Part shown: in pieces, positions 1 through 9,200 of the stretch
How the letters are laid out: every line of letters begins with the position of its first letter
How positions within the stretch are numbered: the stretch's first letter is position 1
Origin: Emticicia sp040253585
Lineage (GTDB): Bacteria; Bacteroidota; Bacteroidia; Cytophagales; Spirosomataceae
Reading direction: 5' to 3'
Length of the DNA: 64,000 nt
Assembly (NCBI RefSeq): GCF_040253585.1
Contig: NZ_JBELAU010000017.1
Location: forward strand, 1 to 64,000
Notes under the pieces: model-generated
What the model saw: the letters and a program-made list of their open reading frames with translations, nothing else
What the model was told of the DNA's origin: nothing
Database searches by the model: none
Translations under genes and position numbers: made by a program

Positions 1-681
1 GTTGATGTGGTTGTAGGGTTTGTTAACCAAGTGAAAGGAGGCGGTGGCGTAAAAGGATATGTTTTTGGAAGTTTGGACGTGTCTGGCATTCAAGTTGGAC
101 TTAATTCAAACGATACTGTCAACAATACCCTTGGAAGAAGGCTTGGAGATTGTACATCAGCCAACAGAACATTGACGGTTACATTTGAAGATGGAACGAT
201 AAAAAACATTGTTTTTGCTTCAAATTATACTAATACATCTAATGCTACAATTATTGCGGAAATCAATAGTGCTTTAGGAAGCTCAGGTATTTGTGATGAG
301 TACAATCCTGCTCTTGAATATTATCCAGAGGTGCTTGATAAGCAAATTACGATTCAAAATAATACAACTCAGGGAATTGCTCGCTTTTCGGCAGTTGCGT
401 ATAATTCATCGAAACGCTATGGAAGGCAAATGACAACGACTGATTCAGCCGCCGATTTTGTGGGTATTGCACTGCAACAAATTGCACCTGGCGAATGTGG
501 CAGAGTATTAGTTGAAGGAATAATTGAAAATATTCAATTACAGAGCCTAACGGGTACAATTAACTATAACTCAGATATTAGCATAAGTTCGGCCGTGGGT
601 GGTGGTTTTGTTGTTGATTCATCAAAACAAATAGGAAAAGGAGTTGCAACCAATTGGTTTGAGTTTCGAGGGAACAAATAA
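1..681 (+). CDS. Phage structural protein, N-terminus cut by window edge
   Basis: The frame is open from base 1 through the stop at 681. A GTG at position 7 is available, but the preceding codons are also open, so the true start is probably upstream and the gene is partial. The visible part (about 225 residues) is rich in Gly, Ser, Asn and Thr with alternating beta-type patterning. This suits a head decoration or tail virion protein. It ends 3 bases before the next phage gene, consistent with one late operon. I do not recognise a named family. The virion role is inferred from position upstream of the tape measure. Confidence 0.6.
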   Translation, partial: VDVVVGFVNQVKGGGGVKGYVFGSLDVSGIQVGLNSNDTVNNTLGRRLGDCTSANRTLTVTFEDGTIKNIVFASNYTNTSNATIIAEINSALGSSGICDEYNPALEYYPEVLDKQITIQNNTTQGIARFSAVAYNSSKRYGRQMTTTDSAADFVGIALQQIAPGECGRVLVEGIIENIQLQSLTGTINYNSDISISSAVGGGFVVDSSKQIGKGVATNWFEFRGNK

Positions 682-684
682 ACC

Positions 685-1119
685 ATGGAAAAATGGGGCT
701 TTGAATTTCGAGATGAATGGACAGCGACCGAGTTTGTCTATGACTGGGTAGAGCGTACCGAGAAGATTATTGGCTCGATGCTCAAGAAACGAGGTGTGCA
801 GGTTAGTGATGCCAGCCGTGAAAATATCAGGATAAAGATATTTGAACGGAGCAGTGGCATGATTGACCTGCATTTTTTGTATAGAGACTCGCTCAGGTTT
901 ACGGATATGGGGGCAGGCCGTGGCTACCATAAGGGTGTGCGAGTGACTCAGGCAGATTATAGAGCAAAGCTTGCGGAAAAGGGCCGCAAACGTAAACGCA
1001 TTTTAATGAGGCCAATTTTTGGGCGTTTGGCCGTGCTTCAGGAGGTTTTGAAAACCTCAATAGTTCAGGATATTCTTACAGATTTCAACAATTTCGGAAA
1101 TGTCATCAATTCAAACTGA
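685..1119 (+). CDS. Phage tail-region protein, unknown family
   Basis: 144 residues, acidic and aromatic at the N-terminus (starting MEKWGFEF) with a strongly basic Lys/Arg stretch around residues 98-110. It starts 3 bases after the previous stop and its last 20 bases overlap the tape measure start at 1100, so translation is probably coupled. Genes just before a tape measure often encode tail completion, tail tube or tape-measure chaperone proteins. No motif lets me choose among these. Existence as a gene is well supported by tight packing and length. Confidence 0.6.
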   Translation: MEKWGFEFRDEWTATEFVYDWVERTEKIIGSMLKKRGVQVSDASRENIRIKIFERSSGMIDLHFLYRDSLRFTDMGAGRGYHKGVRVTQADYRAKLAEKGRKRKRILMRPIFGRLAVLQEVLKTSIVQDILTDFNNFGNVINSN

Positions 1120-4100
1120 CCGCTTACAGCTCGTTGTGGGTGTAGATACCAGGGCGGGGATTAATCAGCTTGGCTACTTGCAAGCTGAATATAAAAAACT
1201 TGAAGAAGCTAAAAAAACAGCTACAAGCTACACTCAAGAGTTAGCTTTGAATAACGCCATGAGCGTTATGAAAGAGAAGATTGAGGCCGCTCGGAAAGAG
1301 CTGGGCGTGTTGGGCTTATCTCAGAAAGAGCTGAACAGAAAGATAGCGGAGCATAACCGTGAAGCTACTAACCGCTATGCGATTGGCTCGGAGCAAGCAA
1401 AGCAGCATAAGGCAGAAGCCCAGGCGATTAGAGACGTGGTGACGGCAGAGCAGCGTGATATTGCGACTATTCGAGAAACCATCAAAGTAAATGGGATTCG
1501 TGGGCTTACTACTCAGCAGTTAATTAATTATTCAAAGCATCTTCAGGACGAGTTGATGAAGGAGTCTGATTTGCAGAGTGATTTGAATAAAAAAAGGATT
1601 AAAGAAAGTACAGAAGTTGAAAGTCTTATCAGTAGCAGAAAAGCTACCGCAAGAGGAGCTTCACCAATTTTTGGCAATTTAAAAGATGGACTCAAGTCTG
1701 CGTTTATTGGTGGAATTGGTGGTGCTGTTGCATCTATGGCCCTTGATAATTTAAGTGCTGCTTTTGATAAAATTGGGCAAAAGATAGACCAATTAGCTAA
1801 AAAATCGGATGCAATTTCGGATTTAGAATTAGCTTTCCAGACCACTACTGAAGAAGCTGAAGCCCTGAATAAAGAGCTAATTAAGATAGACACCCGAACT
1901 AAGAACCCAGAACTAAGAAACATAGCCACCCAAGGCGGTTTGCTCAATGTGCCTAAAGAAGAATTGAGAGGTTTTGTTGAAGCAGCTGACCAAGCGGTTG
2001 TGGTGATGCAGAAGGACTTCCCAGGAGGAGTTGAAGAAACTACAACAAAACTTGGGAAACTAAAGCAATTATTTGCTGAAACAAAAGATTTAAGTTTTGG
2101 CGAAGCAATAACCAGAGATGCCAGTGCCATAAAAACACTCGCTGATAATGGTACAGCAACAGCGGGTAGTATGACTGAGTTTGCTTTAACGATGGGGCAA
2201 CTCCCACCAGTGTTGAGACCTACACTGACGCAAACTTTGGGTTTAGGAGCTGCTTTTGAAGAAGCTGGATTTAATGCCACAACAGCTGCTACCAATTTAA
2301 CCAAGACACTTTTAGTTTCGGCCAACAATACAGATAAAGTAGCCAATTTCTTTGGGAAAACTCGCAAAGAAGTGGAGCAATTAATTAATACAAAGCCAAA
2401 TGAATTTTTATTAGAATTAGCTCAAAGACTATCAAAATTGAGTGGTACTGAGTTGGCCAAAACATTGGATACGCTAAAATTATCGGATACTCAGGTGGTT
2501 GAAGTATTGGGTATTTTAGGAACTCAACTTGATAATGTTAGAGAGAAGCAGGAAATGGCGTCGAAGGCATTTTTGGAAGGAAGCAGAATAACTGATGCTT
2601 TCAATGTCAAAAACAACAACTTTGCTGCCAACTTAGAGAAGCTATCTAAAAACTGGAACAATTTTATTTCAGAATCAGCCATCGGAAAAGCTTTTCAGAA
2701 CATGACTTCTTCGATTGTGGATGGACTTAATAAGCTGTTGGCGACGGAAAAGGACATCAATAAACAGTTTGATGACCAAACAAATGTGGTAAGGAAACTT
2801 GACGGACAAGTAAAACCTCTTTTGGAAAAATATGATAAATTATCAAAAGATAAATCGGCTGAAAGCCAAAAAGAGTTAAAAAATGTGATTGGCCAGATAA
2901 TTACCATTATGCCAAATGCGAGTTTTCAGGTTGACCAGTATGGTAATGCAATCAGCATCAACACTCAAAAAACACGAGAGTTTATTGAGCAACAAAGGGC
3001 GATGTTGCAAATAATTAATAAAGATTTGATTAGTAAAACAGCAAAGGACAATCAAAATGCCAGGAAAGAGCTCAGGGAATTGTCCGCAGAAATTAACCGA
3101 GTTCAAACATTACCAAGAAACAAAGATGGAAAATTCACAGAATTAAAGTGGGATATAACTGGCTCAAAAGTTATTGTCTATGATTTGGCAGAAATGAATA
3201 AAAGAGCCGAACAGTTGAGACAAACGGCTAACAGCACATTTTTGGCATGGAAAGGGTTTAAGGGTGAAATGACTGAAACAAAACCAACTACTCCAACAGG
3301 AACTCCCCCACCATCAGGACTGCCTCCATTTATTCCTAGCGATAAGGAAATCAGTGATGCGAAGAAGCTTCAGGAAGAAGTAGCTAAAAATGAAGCGAAG
3401 CTCATTGATGAGATTGTGAAGATGAAAATCGACATGATTGATGATGAGAATGATCGGAAAAAAGCACAACTACATGATGCATACTTGAGTGAAAAGCTGG
3501 CTAACGAGCAGCTTGTAAAAGATAAAAAGCTGAGCCAAAGCAGCTTTGAAAGCTGGCTAAAAGCTGCTATTGAAAAACTTGGCAATGATGTGGCTGAAAT
3601 CGAGGAAAAAGCCCGTGAAAAGCAGGAAAAAGCCGACTTGGAAGCCGCTCAGCAAACTGCAAAGCTGATTTTAGAAGCCAAATTAGCCAAGGCAGAAGCC
3701 GCAGGTGATGAGCTTTTGATTTTAGAATCTAAAATTGCTTTGAGAAAGCAGCAGTTTGATGTTGATATTGAAAAAGCGACGGCAGACCAAAAATTGTCGG
3801 TTTGGGAAAAATACTTAGCTGATGTGCAGAAGTTGCAAGATGATGCTCAGTATAAGACTGGACAAAATGAAGCTAAGGGTGCGAGCAAATTGGCAAGCAT
3901 GATTAAGCGTGGCACTCAGCTCTACATCAAGGAGCTGGACGAAGCCGAAAAGTTGATGCTTGATTTTGGTAAAAGTACTCAAGAGGCTCTTTTCTCGATT
4001 GTGGATTCGAGGTTTCAGCGACAGGAAATGAGACAAGATAAGTCGTTGGACCGACAGCAAAGAAATCTGGAAAAGCAGCTCAATGATGGCTTGATAACTG

Positions 4101-4774
4101 AGGATGAGTATGAGAAGAGAAAAACCAGCATTGAGAAAAGACACGAGCTTGAGGTTGCAAAAATTAGAAGAAAACAGGCGATTGCGGAGAAAGCTAATGC
4201 CTTGGCAAGTATTGCGATCAATACGGCCATTGGTGCGAGTAAAGTTCTTGGGCAAACGGGTATGTTTGGTATTCCTGCGGTGGCTTTTGTGATTGCTCAG
4301 GGAGCAATGCAAGCTGCTACGGTTTTGGCTCAGCCATTGCCAGCTTTGCCATCTTTGTTTTCGGGTGGATGGACTCCAAATGAATGGCAATTCCCAGTAA
4401 ATGATGGCAAAGGAGGTGGTTTGATGATTGGCCACAAAAATGAGTTTATGCTTAATGCCAAGGCAACGAGCAGCCCTGTTTTTGCGGCGATTAGGCCGAT
4501 ACTTGAGAGTGCAAATGCTGGGCAAAGTATAACCAGTATGTCGGGCGGTGGAGCTGGACCAGTGGCGAACATTGGCAGTAATGATATTTTGGGGAAATTG
4601 GCGAATGTGATAACGATGAACTCTAATGCGATTATAAAGCTTGAGAGTAAATTAGATGATTTAAAAGTAAGACTTGCACCTTATGACATTGAATATATTG
4701 GCGAGGAGATTAATTACCAGAGTGGCATCAATGAGGATGCGATGATTTATAATTCAAAACTAAGCCCCAAGTAA
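1100..4774 (+). CDS. Phage tail tape measure protein (TP901-type)
   Basis: 1224 residues, the longest gene of the phage part. Tape measure proteins set tail length and are ejected with the DNA. The N-terminal 200 residues are coiled-coil-like. Around residues 230-500 is a Ser/Thr/Leu-rich core with TP901-type phrasing (FALTMGQLPPVLRPTLTQTL, then ALQ-like helices). About 780-1060 is a long Lys/Glu/Ala coiled coil, followed by a hydrophobic Ala/Gly/Pro segment near 1080-1110. Known tape measures scale at roughly 1.5 angstrom per residue, which would predict a tail near 180 nm; that figure is inference. The ATG at 1100 overlaps the upstream gene. Long antisense frames inside it are codon-bias shadows. 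Confidence 0.9.
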   Translation: MSSIQTDRLQLVVGVDTRAGINQLGYLQAEYKKLEEAKKTATSYTQELALNNAMSVMKEKIEAARKELGVLGLSQKELNRKIAEHNREATNRYAIGSEQAKQHKAEAQAIRDVVTAEQRDIATIRETIKVNGIRGLTTQQLINYSKHLQDELMKESDLQSDLNKKRIKESTEVESLISSRKATARGASPIFGNLKDGLKSAFIGGIGGAVASMALDNLSAAFDKIGQKIDQLAKKSDAISDLELAFQTTTEEAEALNKELIKIDTRTKNPELRNIATQGGLLNVPKEELRGFVEAADQAVVVMQKDFPGGVEETTTKLGKLKQLFAETKDLSFGEAITRDASAIKTLADNGTATAGSMTEFALTMGQLPPVLRPTLTQTLGLGAAFEEAGFNATTAATNLTKTLLVSANNTDKVANFFGKTRKEVEQLINTKPNEFLLELAQRLSKLSGTELAKTLDTLKLSDTQVVEVLGILGTQLDNVREKQEMASKAFLEGSRITDAFNVKNNNFAANLEKLSKNWNNFISESAIGKAFQNMTSSIVDGLNKLLATEKDINKQFDDQTNVVRKLDGQVKPLLEKYDKLSKDKSAESQKELKNVIGQIITIMPNASFQVDQYGNAISINTQKTREFIEQQRAMLQIINKDLISKTAKDNQNARKELRELSAEINRVQTLPRNKDGKFTELKWDITGSKVIVYDLAEMNKRAEQLRQTANSTFLAWKGFKGEMTETKPTTPTGTPPPSGLPPFIPSDKEISDAKKLQEEVAKNEAKLIDEIVKMKIDMIDDENDRKKAQLHDAYLSEKLANEQLVKDKKLSQSSFESWLKAAIEKLGNDVAEIEEKAREKQEKADLEAAQQTAKLILEAKLAKAEAAGDELLILESKIALRKQQFDVDIEKATADQKLSVWEKYLADVQKLQDDAQYKTGQNEAKGASKLASMIKRGTQLYIKELDEAEKLMLDFGKSTQEALFSIVDSRFQRQEMRQDKSLDRQQRNLEKQLNDGLITEDEYEKRKTSIEKRHELEVAKIRRKQAIAEKANALASIAINTAIGASKVLGQTGMFGIPAVAFVIAQGAMQAATVLAQPLPALPSLFSGGWTPNEWQFPVNDGKGGGLMIGHKNEFMLNAKATSSPVFAAIRPILESANAGQSITSMSGGGAGPVANIGSNDILGKLANVITMNSNAIIKLESKLDDLKVRLAPYDIEYIGEEINYQSGINEDAMIYNSKLSPK

Positions 4775-4782
4775 TTTTTATT

Positions 4783-5832
4783 ATGACAAGATATGATATT
4801 TTGATGGGTCAAAACTTTACTGATTTGAGTTTTGTGGGCATCAATGGCGAGGTGATTTCGCAGATGAAATGCGATGTGAGCTTGGCAGGTACTAAGCTTG
4901 ATACGCTACTGAGCGAGCATGATGGCAATAGCTACATGCTCTATGATGTGCAGGATTTGATACCAGTGGGCGATGCGATTGCGATGCCTGTTTTTAGGAA
5001 CGGCCATGCGGTCTATAATAACTTTGTGCAGCAGCTTGATTTGCGGTATTATAACTCGAACAAAAGCCAGACTGTGAGCCGAAAAATTATTCCTGCGGCA
5101 AGTGTTTTAGGGTACAGCTGGACGGAAAATTTTGGGCGGTTTTTGACGGTGCAACCAGTGGTACAGAAGACAAATTACCAGGCAAATGAATGGCTTTGGT
5201 TTTTGATGAATTACAACGAGAATGTTGATGATGTGGTGCTGAAAATATCTTTGAAATCGGCGGGAAATCAGACTTTTGTGAAGTCGGTGGTGGTGGATGG
5301 ATATATGAAAGATAAGCTGCTATGTGTGGATGTTTCGCCTGAATTTGTGGCGGCTCTGTTTGTTGCTGAGATTGACAAAAAATATATAGCAAACTACACA
5401 GTTTGGCTTGAGAACGGTAGCACTCGGATATCGGAAAAGCGTGAGTACCATCTTACTAAGGGCTCGGCTTATGATGTGCAGCTGTTGGTGCTGAATAGTT
5501 TTGGGCTGTGGGATACGGTGAGCGTAACAGCTGGGCAGAAAAATAGTAAGGAATTTGATGTGCAGGTGTCGGAAAATCGTAGAAAAGTAAAGCTTGAGAG
5601 TGCAGGTTGGATAGATAGGTATTCGTTTACGATTACGGATTTGGAACAAGGATGGCTCAAATATTTGCTTGAGGTGATTGTATCGAGAAAAGTTTATTTG
5701 CGTGATGGTGGTGAGCTGAAGCCGATTGTTTGCACCACCAAAAATTATGATGATTTTTATAATACAAAAATTCAGGATGAAGCTACGCTTGAGTTTAGAG
5801 GTGAGAACTTTAACCGCAGTGTAAAAGTATAG
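4783..5832 (+). CDS. Phage tail protein, unknown family (distal tail position)
   Basis: 349 residues, beta-rich (repeated aromatic/Val/Thr alternation), no signal peptide or membrane segment. It lies 8 bases after the tape measure, where distal-tail or baseplate hub proteins are normally encoded, and is followed by another large tail-type gene. I recognise no catalytic motif. The call as a tail-tip or baseplate component comes from synteny alone. Codon use and GC match the tape measure gene, so it belongs to the same late unit. Confidence 0.6.
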   Translation: MTRYDILMGQNFTDLSFVGINGEVISQMKCDVSLAGTKLDTLLSEHDGNSYMLYDVQDLIPVGDAIAMPVFRNGHAVYNNFVQQLDLRYYNSNKSQTVSRKIIPAASVLGYSWTENFGRFLTVQPVVQKTNYQANEWLWFLMNYNENVDDVVLKISLKSAGNQTFVKSVVVDGYMKDKLLCVDVSPEFVAALFVAEIDKKYIANYTVWLENGSTRISEKREYHLTKGSAYDVQLLVLNSFGLWDTVSVTAGQKNSKEFDVQVSENRRKVKLESAGWIDRYSFTITDLEQGWLKYLLEVIVSRKVYLRDGGELKPIVCTTKNYDDFYNTKIQDEATLEFRGENFNRSVKV

Positions 5833-5878
5833 AGTCCACGGTCGGCAGTTGACAGTCAACAGATTTTTTAAAGAAATT

Positions 5879-7729
5879 ATGGAATTACTTATTAACAATA
5901 CTTCGGTCGGTTTATTTGAGGAGCAGGAGGTTATTATTCAGCAAAATAGCCCATTGGTGGGTTTTAAGTTGCAGGGTGATAAGGCTTATAGCTTTAGTAT
6001 TCCGAGCTCTGACGGCTTGAAAAAAGCCGTTGGGGGGATTGGTCATTTGCAGAAATCGGAGGTCAGCAAGGAGATTTATGGTAGTTTACGGGCGGCGGGA
6101 CGGACTGCTTTGGAGGGCAAAGTTAAGGTTAGACGGGCAAATGATAGGGCTTCGACGATTGATGTGATTGCGACGCCTGGGGGAATGGATGCCAAATGGT
6201 GGAACGGTGCTATACAGGCCGTTGACTTGGGTGGTGATACTTTCTTGACGGAGGAAAAGACGATTGATATTGTGGCAGTGAGCCTCGATAAAATGATTGA
6301 TATTATATTGCCCAGTGTGGCGACTGTGAGCTTGAGAGAACTGCTACTGAAGAAAAACCAGTATAGAATGCGTTTTTTTGATGGTGGTACTGCTTTTTAT
6401 GAGCATGTTTTTATGCCAAAATTATATCAGGAAAAAAGGGATTTTGACGAGTGGGTTTTTGAAGCTCAAACGAGCTTTGATGACCTGAGCGATGAGACGA
6501 ATTATTTTTATATAAATGATAAACAGATATCGGTCAAGCGTACGGGCCTGCGTGCGGCTAATTTGAAGATTACCATTGAAATGGTGATTACGGCGGGGGT
6601 TTATGGAATATTATACGAAATATTAGATTTTCAGCCTACTAAATACTTGAGTGTTTTGCCCGGTACTCGAAAGAATGTGGTGAGAAATAAACCCTACTTT
6701 TTCCCAACGATTTTGGACAACAATTTTTATGGTGAGAAGCCTGGAGCGTCGATAGCTCTTAACACTAAGGATATTAACGGTGAATTGATTTTGAATAGTG
6801 AACAGGAAAGGACAAAGTATCCGATATCACCGTGCTTTCGATGGAAATGGATTTTTGAGCAGTTGGCGGCCAAAATGGGTTTTACCTTGGTAGAGAGTGA
6901 TTGGAACTTGTGGAAAGATAAGGCAGTGTGCAGCATGGTTGATATGGCTCAGCAATGCCCAGTGATTGCGATGCCTTTTAACGTTTATCAGACGGCGATT
7001 AAGTACGCAGATTATATGCCCGTTGGTTTTACGGTAAAAGATATGTTTGATGAGTTTAATGCGATAACTGGCACTACGTGGGATTTTGACACAGTGAATA
7101 AACAGCTTAGATTGATACAGATTGACCCGATTTTTGATGCTGCACCTCAGATGATTGAGGCGGATGCTCTTGACTTAAGAGGCGGGATTGATTATGAGGA
7201 TGTGACAAGGTATAAGCTGAGCTATTCGACGGTGATTGAGGCTGAAAAGGCGATTGCTCCGACTGGATGGTTTGATGATATGCCCACCTTGGCCGAAGAT
7301 TTTCAGCTCTTGAGCATGAAGCTTTTGCCGCTGATACCTTATAAATTTTTGGGTGTGACGTATGGCTCTCAATGCTTGAGCGTGGGAAAATCGGTTTTCT
7401 TTGATTTGAAGGAGCAGACGCCAGCGGCACGTTTTTTTTGGTATAATGCTGAGCAGAATAAGGCTATGACGGAAATGAATGGGGTTTCGCTGAGCCGAGT
7501 GGATGCCAATGGCCTGTATGAAAAGTTTTGGAAAAGAATGCTGAGCCGCAAGAAAGGCAAGAAAGTAAAAGCTACTTGTAATGATACATTAGTGAATTAT
7601 TTGAAACTTGATTTTTTTAGGGTGACGCAACACAGAGGAGTGTGGTTTTTGATTAATCAAAAGCAGATTAAGCTACGAAATAATAGAAAACACCACGATT
7701 TTGAGCTTGAGATTGAGGTTATTTCCTGA
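5879..7729 (+). CDS. Phage tail/baseplate protein, unknown family
   Basis: 616 residues from the ATG at 5879. A TTG 30 bases upstream (5849) is also in frame, but the ATG gives a normal N-terminus (MELLINNTSV) after an A-rich leader. The protein is beta-rich with many Asp/Tyr/Phe residues and no membrane segment, and closes the visible rightward late operon. In siphophage-like gene orders the second large gene after the tape measure is often a tail-tip, hub or receptor-binding protein. I see no lysozyme or peptidase motif, so only a structural role is proposed. Confidence 0.6.
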   Translation: MELLINNTSVGLFEEQEVIIQQNSPLVGFKLQGDKAYSFSIPSSDGLKKAVGGIGHLQKSEVSKEIYGSLRAAGRTALEGKVKVRRANDRASTIDVIATPGGMDAKWWNGAIQAVDLGGDTFLTEEKTIDIVAVSLDKMIDIILPSVATVSLRELLLKKNQYRMRFFDGGTAFYEHVFMPKLYQEKRDFDEWVFEAQTSFDDLSDETNYFYINDKQISVKRTGLRAANLKITIEMVITAGVYGILYEILDFQPTKYLSVLPGTRKNVVRNKPYFFPTILDNNFYGEKPGASIALNTKDINGELILNSEQERTKYPISPCFRWKWIFEQLAAKMGFTLVESDWNLWKDKAVCSMVDMAQQCPVIAMPFNVYQTAIKYADYMPVGFTVKDMFDEFNAITGTTWDFDTVNKQLRLIQIDPIFDAAPQMIEADALDLRGGIDYEDVTRYKLSYSTVIEAEKAIAPTGWFDDMPTLAEDFQLLSMKLLPLIPYKFLGVTYGSQCLSVGKSVFFDLKEQTPAARFFWYNAEQNKAMTEMNGVSLSRVDANGLYEKFWKRMLSRKKGKKVKATCNDTLVNYLKLDFFRVTQHRGVWFLINQKQIKLRNNRKHHDFELEIEVIS

Positions 7730-7790
7730 AAGGGTTTTGGCCTTGTAATTGTACATTTTTTTTTGCTTGAGCTTAAAAAAGCCCTTCGAC

Positions 7791-7856
7791 GTGAAACGAA
7801 ATGTCGGCGGCAGCGGCTCTCGTTGTTCGCACGCACTGCCTTGAATTTCGTTTCAC
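7791..7856. repeat. 12-bp perfect inverted repeat after the tail operon
   Basis: GTGAAACGAAAT at 7791-7802 is matched by ATTTCGTTTCAC at 7845-7856. An inner GGCAG/CTGCC pair (7809-7813 with 7836-7840) sits in the 42-base interval, which is GC-richer than its surroundings. It lies 60 bases beyond the last tail gene and 140 bases before the ImmA/IrrE gene. It could be a transcript-end structure for the late operon, but there is no U-run directly after it. Confidence 0.6.
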
Positions 7857-7916
7857 TGACTTTTAGAAATGGGCCAACGCAACTTTTTATTCCCAATATT
7901 CTATAAACAAAATAAT

Positions 7917-7985
7917 TTCGGAAAATTTACCTAAAAACTTGTTTAACGCCTAATAATATGTTAATTTTGTTCGGAAAATTTACCT
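7917..7985 (+). promoter_or_regulatory. Promoter of ImmA/IrrE gene flanked by two 16-bp operator copies
   Basis: The 16-mer TTCGGAAAATTTACCT occurs exactly twice, at 7917-7932 and 7970-7985. Between them sit TTG (7939-7941) and TAATTTTG (7962-7969), 20 bases apart, matching the Bacteroidota -33/-7 consensus (TTG, TAnnTTTG). One copy abuts the -33 side, the other begins directly after the -7 box and ends 9 bases before the ATG at 7995. This is what a repressor binding both sides of its own promoter would need. The gene product carries an N-terminal HTH, so autoregulation is a natural inference. Confidence 0.7.
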
Positions 7986-7994
7986 TAAAAACAA

Positions 7995-9188
7995 ATGAAC
8001 AGCAAAATTGACATATTTAGCGACTTTTTTGAATACTTAAGTACTGATAAGGTATCAATCAAAGAACTTTTTGAAGAAAAAGTAAAGCAACTTGGAGTCT
8101 CTCAACTACAAGTTGAGAAGGCTCTTGACATCGAACGAAAATCATTATTGCCAATTTTAAATAATGAGGCTAAAAGAGTTGATTTAATCAATTTAGTAAA
8201 AATAGCTAATTTTTTAGACATTAGTTTAACTGAAATAGTCAAACTTTTTGCATCTCAATTACCAATTGAATTTGTTGCCGAACTTGAAAAAGCAAGAAAA
8301 AGAACCTATATCCTTAATAACTTTGATATTAAAGCATTAAAATCGAGTATCAAGTTTTTTGAATCAGTAAATGATTTTGACGATATTGAAGAAAAAATAT
8401 TGTCTTTTTTTAAAATCAAAAGTATTTATGAATACGAAAATAAAATAGGAATCGCATTTAGTAAAAGTAAGCGTAATTACAGCAATAAGATGCTTTACTT
8501 TTGGGTCAAATCTGCCCATTACTATTTGGAAAAAATAAATAATCCGTATGAGTTTGATAGAAACATTTTAAAGGATTTAGTTTCTCAAATACGCCCTTAT
8601 ACCAAAAATATTGAAAATGGGCTATACATTGTTGCAAAAGCCTTATTTAAAGCAGGTGTAACCGTTATTTACCAGCCATACTTGCCTAAAACTCAAGTAA
8701 AAGGTGCTACTTTCATTATTAATAATAAGCCCTGTATAGTAATTACTGACTTACAGAAAAACTATTCAACTATATGGTTTACGCTTCTACATGAATTATA
8801 CCACGTTCTTTTTGAATTGGACGATATTGGTAGTAATGTTTATCATTTAACTGGTGAGTCTGATTTGTTTCTACTTGATGAAGATGCGGCTAATGATTTT
8901 GCAAGGGAGTATTTATTGCCAACGGAAAAGGCTAAATTTATTTATCCATTTATTAATGACTACACTATTGTTAATCAATATGCTTCTCAAAACAACATAC
9001 ACCCTTCAATAATCTACAATTTTTATTGTTGGGATATGTCAAGGAAAGGTAAGGAGTATTGGGGTTATCATAAACAATATCTTCATACTAATTATATGGA
9101 TATTCTTAATAAATTTAACTCAATCTTTGATGCTGTTGGAGATTCTGAGGATAAAATACAAGAACAATTTGAATTATTAAACGCTTAA
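7995..9188 (+). CDS. HTH-ImmA/IrrE family metallopeptidase
   Basis: 397 residues. Residues about 20-85 resemble an XRE-type helix-turn-helix (LGVSQLQVEKALDIERKS, then a second helical pair). The C-terminal half carries the zinc-peptidase motif HELYH at 266-270 with a downstream acidic ligand in LDEDAANDFAREY (about 294-306), the ImmA/IrrE pattern. Family members cleave phage or stress repressors, or act in toxin-antitoxin-like pairs. Two identical 16-bp repeats surround its promoter, suggesting self-repression. It lies in the cargo zone between late and early phage genes, 12 bases before a 161-residue partner of unknown function. The substrate is unknown; the phage repressor at 19126 is one untested possibility. 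Confidence 0.85.
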   Translation: MNSKIDIFSDFFEYLSTDKVSIKELFEEKVKQLGVSQLQVEKALDIERKSLLPILNNEAKRVDLINLVKIANFLDISLTEIVKLFASQLPIEFVAELEKARKRTYILNNFDIKALKSSIKFFESVNDFDDIEEKILSFFKIKSIYEYENKIGIAFSKSKRNYSNKMLYFWVKSAHYYLEKINNPYEFDRNILKDLVSQIRPYTKNIENGLYIVAKALFKAGVTVIYQPYLPKTQVKGATFIINNKPCIVITDLQKNYSTIWFTLLHELYHVLFELDDIGSNVYHLTGESDLFLLDEDAANDFAREYLLPTEKAKFIYPFINDYTIVNQYASQNNIHPSIIYNFYCWDMSRKGKEYWGYHKQYLHTNYMDILNKFNSIFDAVGDSEDKIQEQFELLNA

Positions 9189-9200
9189 AAATATATCAGA

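Noticed and set aside
1543..2367. 274-codon open frame antisense to the tape measure gene
   Set aside because: It follows the codon periodicity of the sense gene, gives a low-complexity Ser/Ala/Leu product, has no neighbours in its direction and no start signal.
3815..4525. 236-codon open frame antisense to the tape measure coiled coil
   Set aside because: Product is a Ser/His/Arg-rich shadow of the Lys/Glu/Ala-coding sense strand, with no domain features.
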